64,000 bases of DNA from Bacteroidota bacterium (GCA_021156365.1 JAJNDK010000008.1:62001-126000); one strand, 5' to 3'. Positions 45,985 through 55,285 are shown, counted from the first letter of the stretch. Notes: a model not told the origin generated them from the sequence alone. A program made the numbers and translations.

Positions 45985-46014
45985 AAATGCCCTTCAAAAT
46001 GAAGGGCATTTTTT
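45985..46014 (+). terminator. Rho-independent terminator after the choice-of-anchor I gene
   Basis: A perfect 11-bp stem AATGCCCTTCA/TGAAGGGCATT with an AAA loop, followed by T4 and an AT-rich tail. Confidence 0.92.
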
Positions 46015-46033
46015 ATATATAAACTTATTTGCC

Positions 46034-46057
46034 TTTGCCGGTGTTGTCACCGGCAAA
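46034..46057. repeat. Perfect intergenic hairpin TTTGCCGGTG/CACCGGCAAA
   Basis: A 10-bp stem with TTGT loop, 20 bases after the terminator. It may be a second terminator or a processing site; no T run follows on the + strand. Confidence 0.6.
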
Positions 46058-46100
46058 ATTACTGTATACGAAAGGATGTCGCTCCTATGGAGTGATGGTT

Positions 46101-46330
46101 TAACTGACCAGACGCAGATTTCGCCGATTGTGTTACTTGTTAAAAATTAATAGGATTGTATCTGTGAGAGAAGAGAGTTTATTTGGGTTAGCTGACCAGA
46201 CACAGATTCGCCGATTGTACACAGATTCGCCGATTGTGTTACTTGTTAAAAATTAATAGGATTGTATCTTTGAGAATTACATTCCTGATACATTTATATC
46301 TGCGTCATCTGTGAAATCTGTGTCTGCATT
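46101..46330. repeat. Direct repeats of the CAGACACAGATT intergenic family
   Basis: Two copies of a unit of about 65-80 bp (46101-46168 and 46189-46273) share GATTGTGTTACTTGTTAA and the following AT-rich tract. The second copy has an extra 18-19-bp duplication of CACAGATTCGCCGATTGT. The 20-mer TAGCTGACCAGACACAGATT at 46189 is the exact complement of two 20-mers at 32143 and 32248. The rest of the 441-bp gap 45941-46381 holds no gene. Confidence 0.8.
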
Positions 46331-46381
46331 TTAGTTTCTCTTTGCTCCTTCGCTATAGCTTCGGCGTAAGCGATGCGGTTA

Positions 46382-47353
46382 TCAAAGCTTCACCATCCAG
46401 AATGCCCCTGGTTCTTTTCCTTCCTGGATGTCAAACACAGGGCATTTATCTGCGAATTCTTTCCGGTGGTTACATTTCAGGTAGTTCAATGCACCGATGA
46501 TCTTAAAGCCGGCATTACCGGTTAAAAAGGCTTCCAGTAAATACTGCTCGTTCCACAACAAATGATAATTATATACCCAGGTATCCGGATAATCCTTTGG
46601 TGTGAATATATCATGCACATGCACAATAACACCTGGTTTTAATGTGGGCAGTAATTCGAGGTATTCAAATAGCACATCACCCTGCGGACGGATAATATGT
46701 GAAGAGTCAATAAATAAAATATCGTTGGCTTCCAACTGCTGAAAAAACGCAAGATCCACATCCTCCACTTTTTTTCGAAGCAATTCGATCTCTAATTTCT
46801 CGAGCCAAGGCTGTTCATACGGCTCGATGCAGATATGATGACAGCTATACTCCGGCTGATCTTTTTTGTTCTGTGTGATCGCATTCCTTGTCATCAGGGT
46901 AGAATGTCCGCTGCCGATCTCGATGATGCGTTTCGGTTTAAAATGACGGATGATATTGTAGAGGTATTCCGAATCCCCGGAACCATAGGATGTATTATTG
47001 TAATGGTATTCTGTGTCTTTTTGTTTATCCAAAGAAAAACTCAGCAGCTCATTATTGTAGTTGAAAGAAGCCAGCAGGCTCAATTGCTCTGCGGTATTCA
47101 GATCAATGCCATTCAGCGGGCGATCCTGCCGTAATGGTTTCTTTAAATGTTTTTTCGGATTGATCATCGGCTGGTAATAATGATCTTCAACCGGTAAAAC
47201 GCCCAGCGTCATAAAGATCGTATCCTCGATCTTACCGGGACGTGCAAGTTTTACAAGCTTCAGCCAGAGGGTGGCGAAAAAAGTGAAAGGAATTCCTATA
47301 AACAGGAAAACCTTCGAGCCAAGTAGTATGGACTTTATAGCAATTTGCTTCAT
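46382..47353 (-). CDS. Class I SAM-dependent methyltransferase, membrane-anchored
   Basis: 323 residues from the ATG at 47353; the frame extends upstream to 47413 across a perfect -7 element, so the shorter start is preferred. An N-terminal hydrophobic segment (about 8-30, VFLFIGIPFTFFATLWL) probably anchors it. The Methyltransf_24-like domain has motif I RIIEIGSGHSTLM near 145, an acidic end of the second strand (CIEPYEQ) and DILFIDSSHI near 215. The substrate is unknown; relatives occur in polysaccharide or lipid modification. Confidence 0.83.
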   Translation of the reverse strand: MKQIAIKSILLGSKVFLFIGIPFTFFATLWLKLVKLARPGKIEDTIFMTLGVLPVEDHYYQPMINPKKHLKKPLRQDRPLNGIDLNTAEQLSLLASFNYNNELLSFSLDKQKDTEYHYNNTSYGSGDSEYLYNIIRHFKPKRIIEIGSGHSTLMTRNAITQNKKDQPEYSCHHICIEPYEQPWLEKLEIELLRKKVEDVDLAFFQQLEANDILFIDSSHIIRPQGDVLFEYLELLPTLKPGVIVHVHDIFTPKDYPDTWVYNYHLLWNEQYLLEAFLTGNAGFKIIGALNYLKCNHRKEFADKCPVFDIQEGKEPGAFWMVKL

Positions 47354-47362
47354 AGGGTTTTG

Positions 47363-47370
47363 CAAAAATA
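47363..47370 (-). promoter_or_regulatory. -7 promoter element TATTTTTG (minus strand)
   Basis: Exact TAnnTTTG match ending 9 bases before the methyltransferase ATG at 47353. Confidence 0.65.
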
Positions 47371-47506
47371 ATAAAATTCCCGAAAAAAACCGGAACCACT
47401 CGCGAGAGCGCAAAGAGTTTACGCAAAGGCCGCAAAGTTTGTTTTAGGTTTATATATTGTTTGACGGGCTCATTGGAGATTGTCTTCGGGAACTTTGCAC
47501 TAAAAA

Positions 47507-49639
47507 TTATTTCCAGGTAAGCGGCTTCAGGCTTTTCAGATCGACAGTATAAGGTTGTGCTTCTTTCTTTTCCCACACTTCACATTTGCCATCCGAGATC
47601 GTTCCTATATCGGCGTATTTATTTTCGAGTATCAATTCTCCCTTTGCATTCATCAGACCTTTCAATCCTTTTTTATCTGTGAAAAGATAATACACCTCTT
47701 TGCTTTGCATGTCATACTCCATATAAGCTATTTTAGCTTCGCTCATCTTTCCGAGCTCCCTTCCTTTAAAATCATACAAGCCCGGTGCGTTTTGTTTTTT
47801 CAGTCTTTTCACAAAGATGTATCCTCTTTCGTGATCGTAATGATCGGGGGGAACTTCAAAACCTGCACTCATTTCACCGTATTTATTGATGATAAAATAA
47901 CGGTTGAGACAAAAGGCGATGGCATAATGATGCTCCGTATTCAGATCCTCCACCCGGTTGAGGGAAGCAAGCGGTGTTATATTCAGGGGAATCTCATTCA
48001 GTGTTTTTTCCTCCAGCGCTACATAATTATTATCATGTTCCGTAATACTCACTTTACTGAAATCAAAATAAGCTTTGCCGGTAGAATCGATAAGGAACTT
48101 TTGTCCGTTCTTCACTCCCATATCCGGCTTGTTTTTGCGCCAGCCGATACTGCTACTGTACTCCGTATTCAGTAGCAGGGTATCGTATCCGTAGGGACTA
48201 AGAAATTTATCGGCATATCTGTAGAGATGCCATTGCTTTCCTTTTTTCAGTGCAAACTCCCTATACATTAAGCGATCATTGAAATTCATGCCCGAGATCC
48301 CGTCGTATTCGAAAGGGACGAGTGTCTGCAGATCACTGCCTATGAAACCGGTTTTCCCGTTTCGCACTGCTACATGTGCCCCGATCGTATCGTTCCAATA
48401 GCTCGTAAGTAACGAACGGCTCAGGAACTCATATTCGAAGGAATGAATGATATTCCCTTTCAGATCGATCAGTCCGTATTTGCCGTTTTGTTTAACAGCA
48501 AGCAGGTAGTGGTTTTTGGAGATACTATAGAAAAATACATCCGTATAAGCAGAGGTGCCAAGCACCGAACGATCATATGGATTGTAGACAAACACACATT
48601 TCTCTGTAGCGCCCGAAATGGCATATACGTAGAAAGGCAGGAGATCGTAACTACCTTTTGTTTGATAAACGGTAGAAGGTGTTTTGGAAAGAGCCGTTAC
48701 CAGCCTGCCTCTTTCATAAAAGAACACCGAGTCCTTTTTGTGCGCAACGATCAGCTGGTGGCCATACAATGTATCAAAAACAGCCGGCAGGATATCTTTT
48801 CCATAAGGCGAAACAAGCCCGTATTTGCCTTTCTTTTTTACAGGTACCAGGTCGCTGCCCTCTATGAACAGGATCTCTTCGCTTTCCGCTATTTTGTGCA
48901 TCAGGCTGTTGTACACATCATAGGTAGTTCCTTTCAGTGCATAAGCCCTGCTGTACAATTCCACCTTATCGTAAACCGGGGCAGCAAACACTTTTGCTTT
49001 GGTGCCGGAGCTCAGATGCGAGATCCCGTACAGGGTTTTGTTACCTGTCTTTTTGCTGATGACCCCGATGTTCTTGATATAGATGCCGCCGTAATTACTG
49101 AGCCAGTACATGGTGCCCTCTGCGTTCTTCAGCCAAAGCTCATCATTGATCATCGCATTAAATACCGGTTTGAACTGCGGCAGCTCATCGCTCCATTCTT
49201 CTTCTACAGGAAGTATATCTTCCATACCGGTACTGAACAGTACACAATTTTCCAATACATTCCTGCCTTCCGTGACCGAATAAACGGAATAGGTCTTCCC
49301 GTTCTTTGAAATAAACAGATCAGCGCCCAGGTATTTTTTTGCAGGCACACGAAACGGTGAAGTGCCAAAGTCAAGTTTATACCAGGCCGAATCCTTTCTG
49401 CCCAGGTAGCCCGGCTCCGGGTATCCCTCATACCTGCATACACATTCATAAACAGCAGGGATCGTATCCGTTTTATCTCCATCGCCATAGCGCACCAGTC
49501 CGTAACGTAGCGAAGCCTCGCTACCTTGTTTGATCCGTTTCACAAACATATTTGTGAATGCATCCGGTTCCCAGGGTTGCGCGAAAGAACCCAATTGCAA
49601 CAAAAGAAAAAGTGCGGTGAAAATGCGGATGGTATACAT
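47507..49639 (-). CDS. WG-repeat protein, secreted (large paralogue)
   Basis: 710 residues with a signal peptide ending near GSFAQ. Several WG-type repeats (consensus KYGLIDxxGxxxxPxxYDxI) are visible, for example KYGLVSPYGKDILPAVFD, KYGLIDLKGNIIHSFEYE, KTGFIGSDLQTLVPFEYD and the C-terminal KGLKGLMNAKGELILENKYAD. The last about 140 residues align by eye with the whole of the next gene (YFIINKYGEMSAGFEVPP / YYVINRYAEISTGFGREP; DFKGRELGKMS / DMNGNELGQIS; ending LKPLTWK / LKPHAWK). WG-repeat proteins are usually surface or secreted and of unknown function. Upstream is a perfect promoter. Confidence 0.85.
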   Translation of the reverse strand: MYTIRIFTALFLLLQLGSFAQPWEPDAFTNMFVKRIKQGSEASLRYGLVRYGDGDKTDTIPAVYECVCRYEGYPEPGYLGRKDSAWYKLDFGTSPFRVPAKKYLGADLFISKNGKTYSVYSVTEGRNVLENCVLFSTGMEDILPVEEEWSDELPQFKPVFNAMINDELWLKNAEGTMYWLSNYGGIYIKNIGVISKKTGNKTLYGISHLSSGTKAKVFAAPVYDKVELYSRAYALKGTTYDVYNSLMHKIAESEEILFIEGSDLVPVKKKGKYGLVSPYGKDILPAVFDTLYGHQLIVAHKKDSVFFYERGRLVTALSKTPSTVYQTKGSYDLLPFYVYAISGATEKCVFVYNPYDRSVLGTSAYTDVFFYSISKNHYLLAVKQNGKYGLIDLKGNIIHSFEYEFLSRSLLTSYWNDTIGAHVAVRNGKTGFIGSDLQTLVPFEYDGISGMNFNDRLMYREFALKKGKQWHLYRYADKFLSPYGYDTLLLNTEYSSSIGWRKNKPDMGVKNGQKFLIDSTGKAYFDFSKVSITEHDNNYVALEEKTLNEIPLNITPLASLNRVEDLNTEHHYAIAFCLNRYFIINKYGEMSAGFEVPPDHYDHERGYIFVKRLKKQNAPGLYDFKGRELGKMSEAKIAYMEYDMQSKEVYYLFTDKKGLKGLMNAKGELILENKYADIGTISDGKCEVWEKKEAQPYTVDLKSLKPLTWK

Positions 49640-49658
49640 ACTGATGAGCGTTTAAGCC

Positions 49659-49666
49659 CAAAGATA
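49659..49666 (-). promoter_or_regulatory. -7 promoter element TATCTTTG (minus strand)
   Basis: Exact consensus, 19 bases upstream of the ATG at 49639. Confidence 0.75.
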
Positions 49667-49725
49667 ATCATCTTATGGATTGCGGCCGGATAGTAGTAAG
49701 AAAAACGGGAATTGGTTTTACTCAT

Positions 49726-50376
49726 TTATTTCCACGCATGCGGCTTCAGCTTATCGAGGTAGGCTTTCCCTTCCCTGCCGTTGATAGCAATGGTACATAC
49801 ACCATCCGTAATGGCAGAGATATGATCATAGATACATTCCATCATCAGCTCGCCTTTGGAGTTCACGAGTCCCTGCTTGTCGTTCTTGTCATAGATCCGG
49901 ATATAGGTTTCCGCATCTTTGTCGTTATTTTTCACCAGCTCTGCATACACGTACTTACTAATCTGTCCCAGCTCGTTGCCATTCATATCGTAGAGGCAGG
50001 CGGTTTTTGATCTTTTTGTTTTGTAGGTAAAAATGCTGTTGTTGTGCGAAATAAAGGCGATCGGCTCACGTCCGAAACCGGTGCTGATCTCTGCATACCG
50101 GTTTATCACATAGTAGTTTTTGCCCGAACGGACAATGGCCCCGGATATTTCTTTGCTGATAGAGCAGAGCTTGTCGATGGGAAGCTGCGGACAGATATTC
50201 AGCGGTGTTCTGTTCCCTGAAGTATCTTCCAGCATCACTTTTCCGTGGCTTTTGTGAATGCGGATATTTTTGAAATCGTAGGCTGTTTTGGATATAGTGT
50301 CGACCTGGGCAAAAGAAGGTAATACAGCTGCCAACAGGCATAGCAGTATACAATATTTTCTAATTCCGGATCGCAT
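49726..50376 (-). CDS. WG-repeat protein, secreted (short paralogue)
   Basis: 216 residues from the ATG at 50376; an in-frame TTG lies two codons upstream. The signal peptide (ILLCLLAAVLPSFAQ) is followed by WG-type repeats (KQGLVNSKGELMMECIYDHISAI). It corresponds to the C-terminal part of the neighbouring 710-residue protein, so the two arose by tandem duplication. Its -7 element (50380-50387) ends 4 bases before the ATG, predicting a leaderless mRNA. Confidence 0.82.
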   Translation of the reverse strand: MRSGIRKYCILLCLLAAVLPSFAQVDTISKTAYDFKNIRIHKSHGKVMLEDTSGNRTPLNICPQLPIDKLCSISKEISGAIVRSGKNYYVINRYAEISTGFGREPIAFISHNNSIFTYKTKRSKTACLYDMNGNELGQISKYVYAELVKNNDKDAETYIRIYDKNDKQGLVNSKGELMMECIYDHISAITDGVCTIAINGREGKAYLDKLKPHAWK

Positions 50377-50379
50377 ACC

Positions 50380-50387
50380 CAAAGATA
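50380..50387 (-). promoter_or_regulatory. -7 promoter element TATCTTTG (minus strand)
   Basis: Exact consensus, ending 4 bases before the ATG at 50376. The next 246 bases (to 50628) hold a CATATAAGAGCATATAAGG repeat and a CTCGCGA/TCGCGAG palindrome but no gene. Confidence 0.7.
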
Positions 50388-50548
50388 GCTATTTTCAACC
50401 GCAAACGGCCGCAAGGGATTTAATTAGCAAACCTTTGAACCATATAAGAGCATATAAGGTTAGTGGGTTAAAAAAGCAGGCTAAAAAATTTCGCGAAACA
50501 AAAACACTTGCACCCCTTCAAAAAACTTTGCACTCTTCACGGGCATTT

Positions 50549-50566
50549 CCTCGCGAGGCTTCGCGA
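50549..50566. repeat. Dispersed palindrome CTCGCGA-GGCT-TCGCGAG
   Basis: It has the same GGCT loop as the copies at 31282 and 58338. The stem differs by a compensated C-to-G/G-to-C change. Confidence 0.75.
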
Positions 50567-50612
50567 GCGCCCTTTGCGATTACCCATGTTAGTTTTTCCG
50601 CCGGAAAATACC

Positions 50613-50620
50613 TACTTTTG
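50613..50620 (+). promoter_or_regulatory. -7 promoter element TACTTTTG
   Basis: Exact TAnnTTTG match, 8 bases before the glycyl-tRNA synthetase ATG. Confidence 0.75.
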
Positions 50621-50628
50621 CCCCCATT

Positions 50629-52227
50629 ATGAGTACACCTGAAGATCAATTCAAAAATGTGATTTCCCATGCCAAAGAGTATGGCTATATTTTCCAGAGC
50701 AGTGAGATTTACGACGGCTTAAGCGCAGTTTACGACTATGGTCAGAACGGAGCCGAGCTGAAAAAGAACATACGCGACTACTGGTGGCGCAGCATGGTGC
50801 AGATGCACGAGAACATTGTGGGCATCGATGCCGCCATCTTTATGCACCCGACTACCTGGAAAGCCAGCGGGCACGTGGATGCTTTCAACGATCCGCTGAT
50901 CGACAACAAGGACAGCAAAAAAAGATACCGTGCCGATGTACTGATCGAGGATCATGTAAAAAAGATCGAAGAGAAGATCAAAAAAGAAGTGGAGAAAGCC
51001 GCCAAACGTTTCGAAGGTTTTGACGAAGCGATGTTCCGCAGTACTAATGCACGTGTGCTGGAATACCAGGCTAAGGCCGATGAGATCGAAGCGCGTTTTA
51101 AAACTGCTTTAGAAAATAACGACCTTGCAGAAGTAAAACAGATCATTGTTGATTTAGAGATCGTTTGCCCGATCAGCGGAAGCCGCAACTGGACGGATGT
51201 ACGCCAGTTCAACCTGATGTTCTCCACCTCGATGGGAGCGGTTACCGATGAATCAAATATAATTTACCTGCGCCCGGAAACAGCACAGGGAATTTTTGTA
51301 AACTACCTGAATGTACAAAAATCTGGAAGGATGAAAATTCCTTTCGGTATTGCACAAACCGGTAAAGCATTCCGTAACGAGATCGTGGCAAGGCAGTTCA
51401 TTTTCCGGATGCGCGAGTTCGAACAGATGGAAATGCAGTTCTTTGTGAAACCAGGAACTGAAATGGAATGGTACGAAACCTGGAAGACCAGGCGAATGGC
51501 ATGGCACAAGGCTTTGGGTATAGATGAAAAGAAATATAAATTTAAAGATCATATTAAAGTTGCGCATTATGCCAATGCAGCTGCCGATATCGAATTCGAG
51601 TTCCCGTTTGGCTTCAAAGAGTTGGAAGGCATTCACTCACGTACGGATTTCGATTTGAGACAACACGAGCAATTCAGCGGAAAAAAATTACAGTACTTCG
51701 ATCAGGATTATACCGGCCCGCTCAATTCGGAGCTGGCCAAAACTCAAACACCTGAAGACTGGAAAGACAATCATAGCTACGTTCCTTATGTAGTGGAAAC
51801 ATCGGTTGGTCTGGATCGTTTGTTTCTGGCGATATTATCTACATCTCTGCAGGAAGAAAAGTTGGAAGATGGTGAAACACGTACATTACTGAGCCTGCCT
51901 CCACAACTGGCACCGATCAAAGTTGCGATTTTCCCTTTGATGGGAAAAGATGGTATGCCGGAAAAAGCAATGGAGATCTTCAACCTGCTACGCTTCGACC
52001 ACAATGTCACCTACGAAGAAAAAGACAATATCGGTAAACGTTACCGCCGGCAGGATGCCATCGGTACGCCGTATTGTATCACCGTAGATCAGCAAAGCTT
52101 AGAAGATAATACTGTTACCATCCGTGACCGTGATACCATGAAGCAGGAGCGTGTGAGCATTGACAAGATCGCTGCTATTGTGGATGAAAAGGTGAATATG
52201 AAATACCTATTAAAAAAAACATCATAA
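50629..52227 (+). CDS. glyS: Glycine--tRNA ligase (dimeric, class II)
   Basis: 532 residues, the length of the homodimeric archaeal/eukaryotic-like bacterial type rather than the two-subunit form. The class II motifs are visible: SGHVDAFNDP near 83, YLRPETAQGIFVNYLNV near 207, the motif 2 region GIAQTGKAFRNEI near 240 with FRMREFEQMEMQFF, and the C-terminal anticodon-binding domain (LAPIKVAIFPLMGKDGMP). It charges tRNA-Gly in the cytoplasm. It is preceded by a good promoter and is monocistronic; the terminator at 52350-52380 lies beyond a short leftover frame. Confidence 0.96.
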   Translation: MSTPEDQFKNVISHAKEYGYIFQSSEIYDGLSAVYDYGQNGAELKKNIRDYWWRSMVQMHENIVGIDAAIFMHPTTWKASGHVDAFNDPLIDNKDSKKRYRADVLIEDHVKKIEEKIKKEVEKAAKRFEGFDEAMFRSTNARVLEYQAKADEIEARFKTALENNDLAEVKQIIVDLEIVCPISGSRNWTDVRQFNLMFSTSMGAVTDESNIIYLRPETAQGIFVNYLNVQKSGRMKIPFGIAQTGKAFRNEIVARQFIFRMREFEQMEMQFFVKPGTEMEWYETWKTRRMAWHKALGIDEKKYKFKDHIKVAHYANAAADIEFEFPFGFKELEGIHSRTDFDLRQHEQFSGKKLQYFDQDYTGPLNSELAKTQTPEDWKDNHSYVPYVVETSVGLDRLFLAILSTSLQEEKLEDGETRTLLSLPPQLAPIKVAIFPLMGKDGMPEKAMEIFNLLRFDHNVTYEEKDNIGKRYRRQDAIGTPYCITVDQQSLEDNTVTIRDRDTMKQERVSIDKIAAIVDEKVNMKYLLKKTS

Positions 52228-52349
52228 AGACATCATGACAAAATCTTTGATTTTCGTCAGTGATGAAGTATTGGCTGAAGAAGATCGCACAATAGGTGAT
52301 CATTTAAAAGAAAAAGATCACTTTACAGAACATTATAAAATAAAGAAAC

Positions 52350-52380
52350 ACCCGGTCAATACACCGGGTGTCCTTTTTTC
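52350..52380 (+). terminator. Rho-independent terminator after glyS
   Basis: A stem ACACCCGG/CCGGGTGT with loop TCAATACA, followed by CC and T6. Confidence 0.88.
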
Positions 52381-52398
52381 AGATCGGGCAAATTTGAG

Positions 52399-52406
52399 TA
52401 TCTTTA
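52399..52406 (+). promoter_or_regulatory. -7 promoter element TATCTTTA
   Basis: One mismatch to consensus, 16 bases before the ATG at 52423. Confidence 0.6.
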
Positions 52407-52422
52407 CACAAAGCATTTTACA

Positions 52423-55203
52423 ATGAAACTAAAACTACTGCTCTTCGCTTTTTTTATCAGCTCATCCGTTTTTTCCCAGTTCGAACTCAACTGGGCACGT
52501 CATACCGGTTCTTCCGCTTCAAATTATTCTTTCACCTCAAGTGACATGATCGAATACGATAATTTCATTTATGGTACAGGAGCCTATTTGGGTACTTTTA
52601 CCTTCGGTGACACCGCATCCAATGTATCGCTTCAAAGCTGGGGCATTTCGCCGTATATCGTAAAACACGACACTGCGGGGAAGCTTATCTGGGCGAAGGA
52701 ATTCAAAACCGACGCAACTTACAGTTTTAGCAGCACAAAGATAGCCGCGAAAAACGGGTATCTGTATGTAACCGGGTGCCTCAAAGATTCGACGGACTTC
52801 GATCCGGGCCCGGGCGAATACAAGCTGTACAATCCCAATCCTCAGGTTAATCTTCAGAACAATCTTGATGTTTTTGTATGCAAGCTGGATACAGCAGGTA
52901 ATCTTATCTGGGCGAAAAGCTTTGGCGGAGCAGACAGGATAGAGCCACAGTCCATAGCCATAGGCCTGAACGACGAGGTGATCATTGGTGGATTTTTTAC
53001 CGATACGGTTGATTTCGATCCCGGCGCAGGTACAGCCTTGCTTGCTTTACCTCCATTTATGCAACAACCTTATATAACAATATTGGATGCAAGCGGCAAT
53101 TTTGTGAAGGTCATTCACTTAAACACCGGTGGCCGCGTAATGAGCCTGGCTGTTGCACCTAATGGAGCTATACTCGCTACAGGACTGTACGCGGGCTTAG
53201 GTGATTTTGATCCGGGACCAGGGCAGCTGATCTTCTCCAGCCAGGTGGGAGATGCTCTCAATGCATTCGTATGGGCCCTGGATCCGGCCCTGGATCTCCT
53301 GTGGGCGAAAAATCTCGATGCAACAATGAACGTGGAACCGCGTTACATCGTGTCGGACAGTGCAGGAAATATATATGTGTGCGGCGCATATAACGGAACA
53401 CTCGATATGGATCCCGGAAGCAGCACCAGCAACCAGACTTCATCCGGCCTCTCCGACGGATATGTGATCAGGCTCGATTCACTGGGAAATTATGTGTGGG
53501 GAAAATCCATCGGCGGTACAGTCTATGACTATATAATGAAAGTTATTCCCACCAATTACGGCACAATAAATATTTCAGGAGTTTTCCAGGCAACCTGCGA
53601 TTTTGATCCGGGTCCCGGCATGTATAATCTTTCTACGACTTCCAATATGGCAGGTAATTATGATATATATCTGTGCAGCTATACTACAGAAGGACATTTC
53701 ATCTCTGCCGGAACTGTAGGATCCTTAGGTTCTGATATGGTAACTGGTTTGTGTATGGATCAGAGCAACAGGCTGTATATTACAGGAGCGGTATTGTCCG
53801 AAGCCGACTTCGATATGGGCGCAGGTATCAGCCTATTGGGGAGCAGCAGCGCAGAGAGTTATTTCCTTGCGAAGTACGCTCCGGGTGTATGCCCGACTTT
53901 TGCTGCTGTTGTTGAATTTGTTACCGACATCAGCTGTTCGGCAAGCGGGTTTGCAGCGGCCCATGCTATTAATGGCAGCGGCAACTACACATACGACTGG
54001 GAAAATGTGGCGGATAGCTCAAACACTTCGGCCACATTTATTTATCCGGGAATTTATCAGCTTACTATCAGCGATACGACAGGTTGTACCAGTATACGCC
54101 AGATCCTGGTAAACGGTCCTGACACGTCTATGATAAATGCGATCGAGCTGCAGGTCAATGCATTTGCAGGTCCTTTCCAGACGGGGTTTCCGGCCTTTGT
54201 GAGCGTTAGTGCCTGGAACAACGGCTGCCTGCCGGCCAGCGGTTCTTTACAGATCGTTACCAATCCTCTGCTGCTGATTGACTCTATAGTTCCGCCACCC
54301 GATGCTGTTTCGGGAGACACCTTAACCTGGAACCTGAATAACCTTATTTATGGAAGCACAGTGCAGGCATATATAGCCGCGCATATATCTGTTTCGGCGG
54401 GCATTGGCGATACGATCTGTATACAGGCATGGGTGACACCGGCCGCAGATACATACCCGGATAATAATAGCATCGGATTCTGCGTCCCGGTGATCAACGC
54501 TTACGATCCGAACATAAAAAGTGTAATTCCACAGGGTGAATGCGCTGAACATTATACACTAAAAAACGAAACACTGAATTATACGGTCCAGTTTCAGAAT
54601 ACAGGGAACACCGCAGCCACGCATATTTATATACTTGACACACTTGATGCTTCACTGGATCTGAGTACGCTCGGGATCCTTGAAAAAAGCCATGACATGG
54701 TAACTGAAATACTGCCGGGCAATGTGATGAAATTCCGTTTCGATAATATCATGCTTCCCGACAGTACAAGCAATGAAGCGGCAAGCCACGGGCATGTGAC
54801 ATATGAAGTAAAAGCCTATGCCGGTGTGAGCGAAGGAACTGTTGTGGAGAACACTTCCTATATCTATTTTGACTTCAATGAGCCGGTTGTTACCAACACT
54901 ACTTATAACAAACTGGTAAGCAGCATTCCTGCCTGTTCTGCTGTGGGGCTCAACAAACCTGCTCAATCAAATGAGATCTCCTTGTATCCGAATCCCTGCA
55001 GGAATGAGTTGAACATTCGCTTCAGCAACAGCGCCGAACGAACACTTAGTGTCCTCTCGCTGCAGGGGCAGGAAATGCTCGCTGTAAAATGCACCGGGCT
55101 TAGCTGCGAATTGGACCTGGGATCTCTGGCTCCGGGTTTTTATATGATCAAAATAACAGAAGGCAAAAAACATAGTCTTCATAAACTGATCAAAGCAGAG
55201 TAG
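52423..55203 (+). CDS. T9SS-secreted SBBP-propeller protein with DUF11-like stalk
   Basis: 926 residues with a signal peptide (MKLKLLLFAFFISSSVFSQ). Seven SBBP-like motifs (G.F...TVDFDPGPG pattern) cover about residues 25-490, matching a seven-bladed propeller and the head type of the array gene at 10707. An Ig-like SprB-related module and an immunoglobulin-like region follow. A DUF11/DUF7619-like repeat (about 690-835, YDPNIKSVIPQGE ... YIYFDFNEPVVTNTT) precedes the type A sorting domain (from about 845, LYPNPCRNELNIRFSNS ... LHKLIKAE). The stalk and sorting domain differ from the 3453-24909 array, so it is a separate lineage. Confidence 0.87.
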   Translation: MKLKLLLFAFFISSSVFSQFELNWARHTGSSASNYSFTSSDMIEYDNFIYGTGAYLGTFTFGDTASNVSLQSWGISPYIVKHDTAGKLIWAKEFKTDATYSFSSTKIAAKNGYLYVTGCLKDSTDFDPGPGEYKLYNPNPQVNLQNNLDVFVCKLDTAGNLIWAKSFGGADRIEPQSIAIGLNDEVIIGGFFTDTVDFDPGAGTALLALPPFMQQPYITILDASGNFVKVIHLNTGGRVMSLAVAPNGAILATGLYAGLGDFDPGPGQLIFSSQVGDALNAFVWALDPALDLLWAKNLDATMNVEPRYIVSDSAGNIYVCGAYNGTLDMDPGSSTSNQTSSGLSDGYVIRLDSLGNYVWGKSIGGTVYDYIMKVIPTNYGTINISGVFQATCDFDPGPGMYNLSTTSNMAGNYDIYLCSYTTEGHFISAGTVGSLGSDMVTGLCMDQSNRLYITGAVLSEADFDMGAGISLLGSSSAESYFLAKYAPGVCPTFAAVVEFVTDISCSASGFAAAHAINGSGNYTYDWENVADSSNTSATFIYPGIYQLTISDTTGCTSIRQILVNGPDTSMINAIELQVNAFAGPFQTGFPAFVSVSAWNNGCLPASGSLQIVTNPLLLIDSIVPPPDAVSGDTLTWNLNNLIYGSTVQAYIAAHISVSAGIGDTICIQAWVTPAADTYPDNNSIGFCVPVINAYDPNIKSVIPQGECAEHYTLKNETLNYTVQFQNTGNTAATHIYILDTLDASLDLSTLGILEKSHDMVTEILPGNVMKFRFDNIMLPDSTSNEAASHGHVTYEVKAYAGVSEGTVVENTSYIYFDFNEPVVTNTTYNKLVSSIPACSAVGLNKPAQSNEISLYPNPCRNELNIRFSNSAERTLSVLSLQGQEMLAVKCTGLSCELDLGSLAPGFYMIKITEGKKHSLHKLIKAE

Positions 55204-55240
55204 TTTATTTATTTATTCAATTCTTTGATGGAAGATAGAA

Positions 55241-55274
55241 AGCCGGTCTGCCTGAGGCGGATCGGCATTTTTTT
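55241..55274 (+). terminator. Rho-independent terminator after the 52423 gene
   Basis: The stem AGCCGGTCTGCC with GGCGGATCGGC (two G-U pairs) has a TGA loop and is followed by T7. Confidence 0.82.
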
Positions 55275-55285
55275 AAACTTTATAT

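Noticed and set aside
52235-52426. 63-codon frame after glyS (MTKSLIFVSDEVLAEE...)
   Set aside because: It runs through the intrinsic terminator at 52350-52380 and the promoter of the next gene, and shows no family; treated as leftover sequence.
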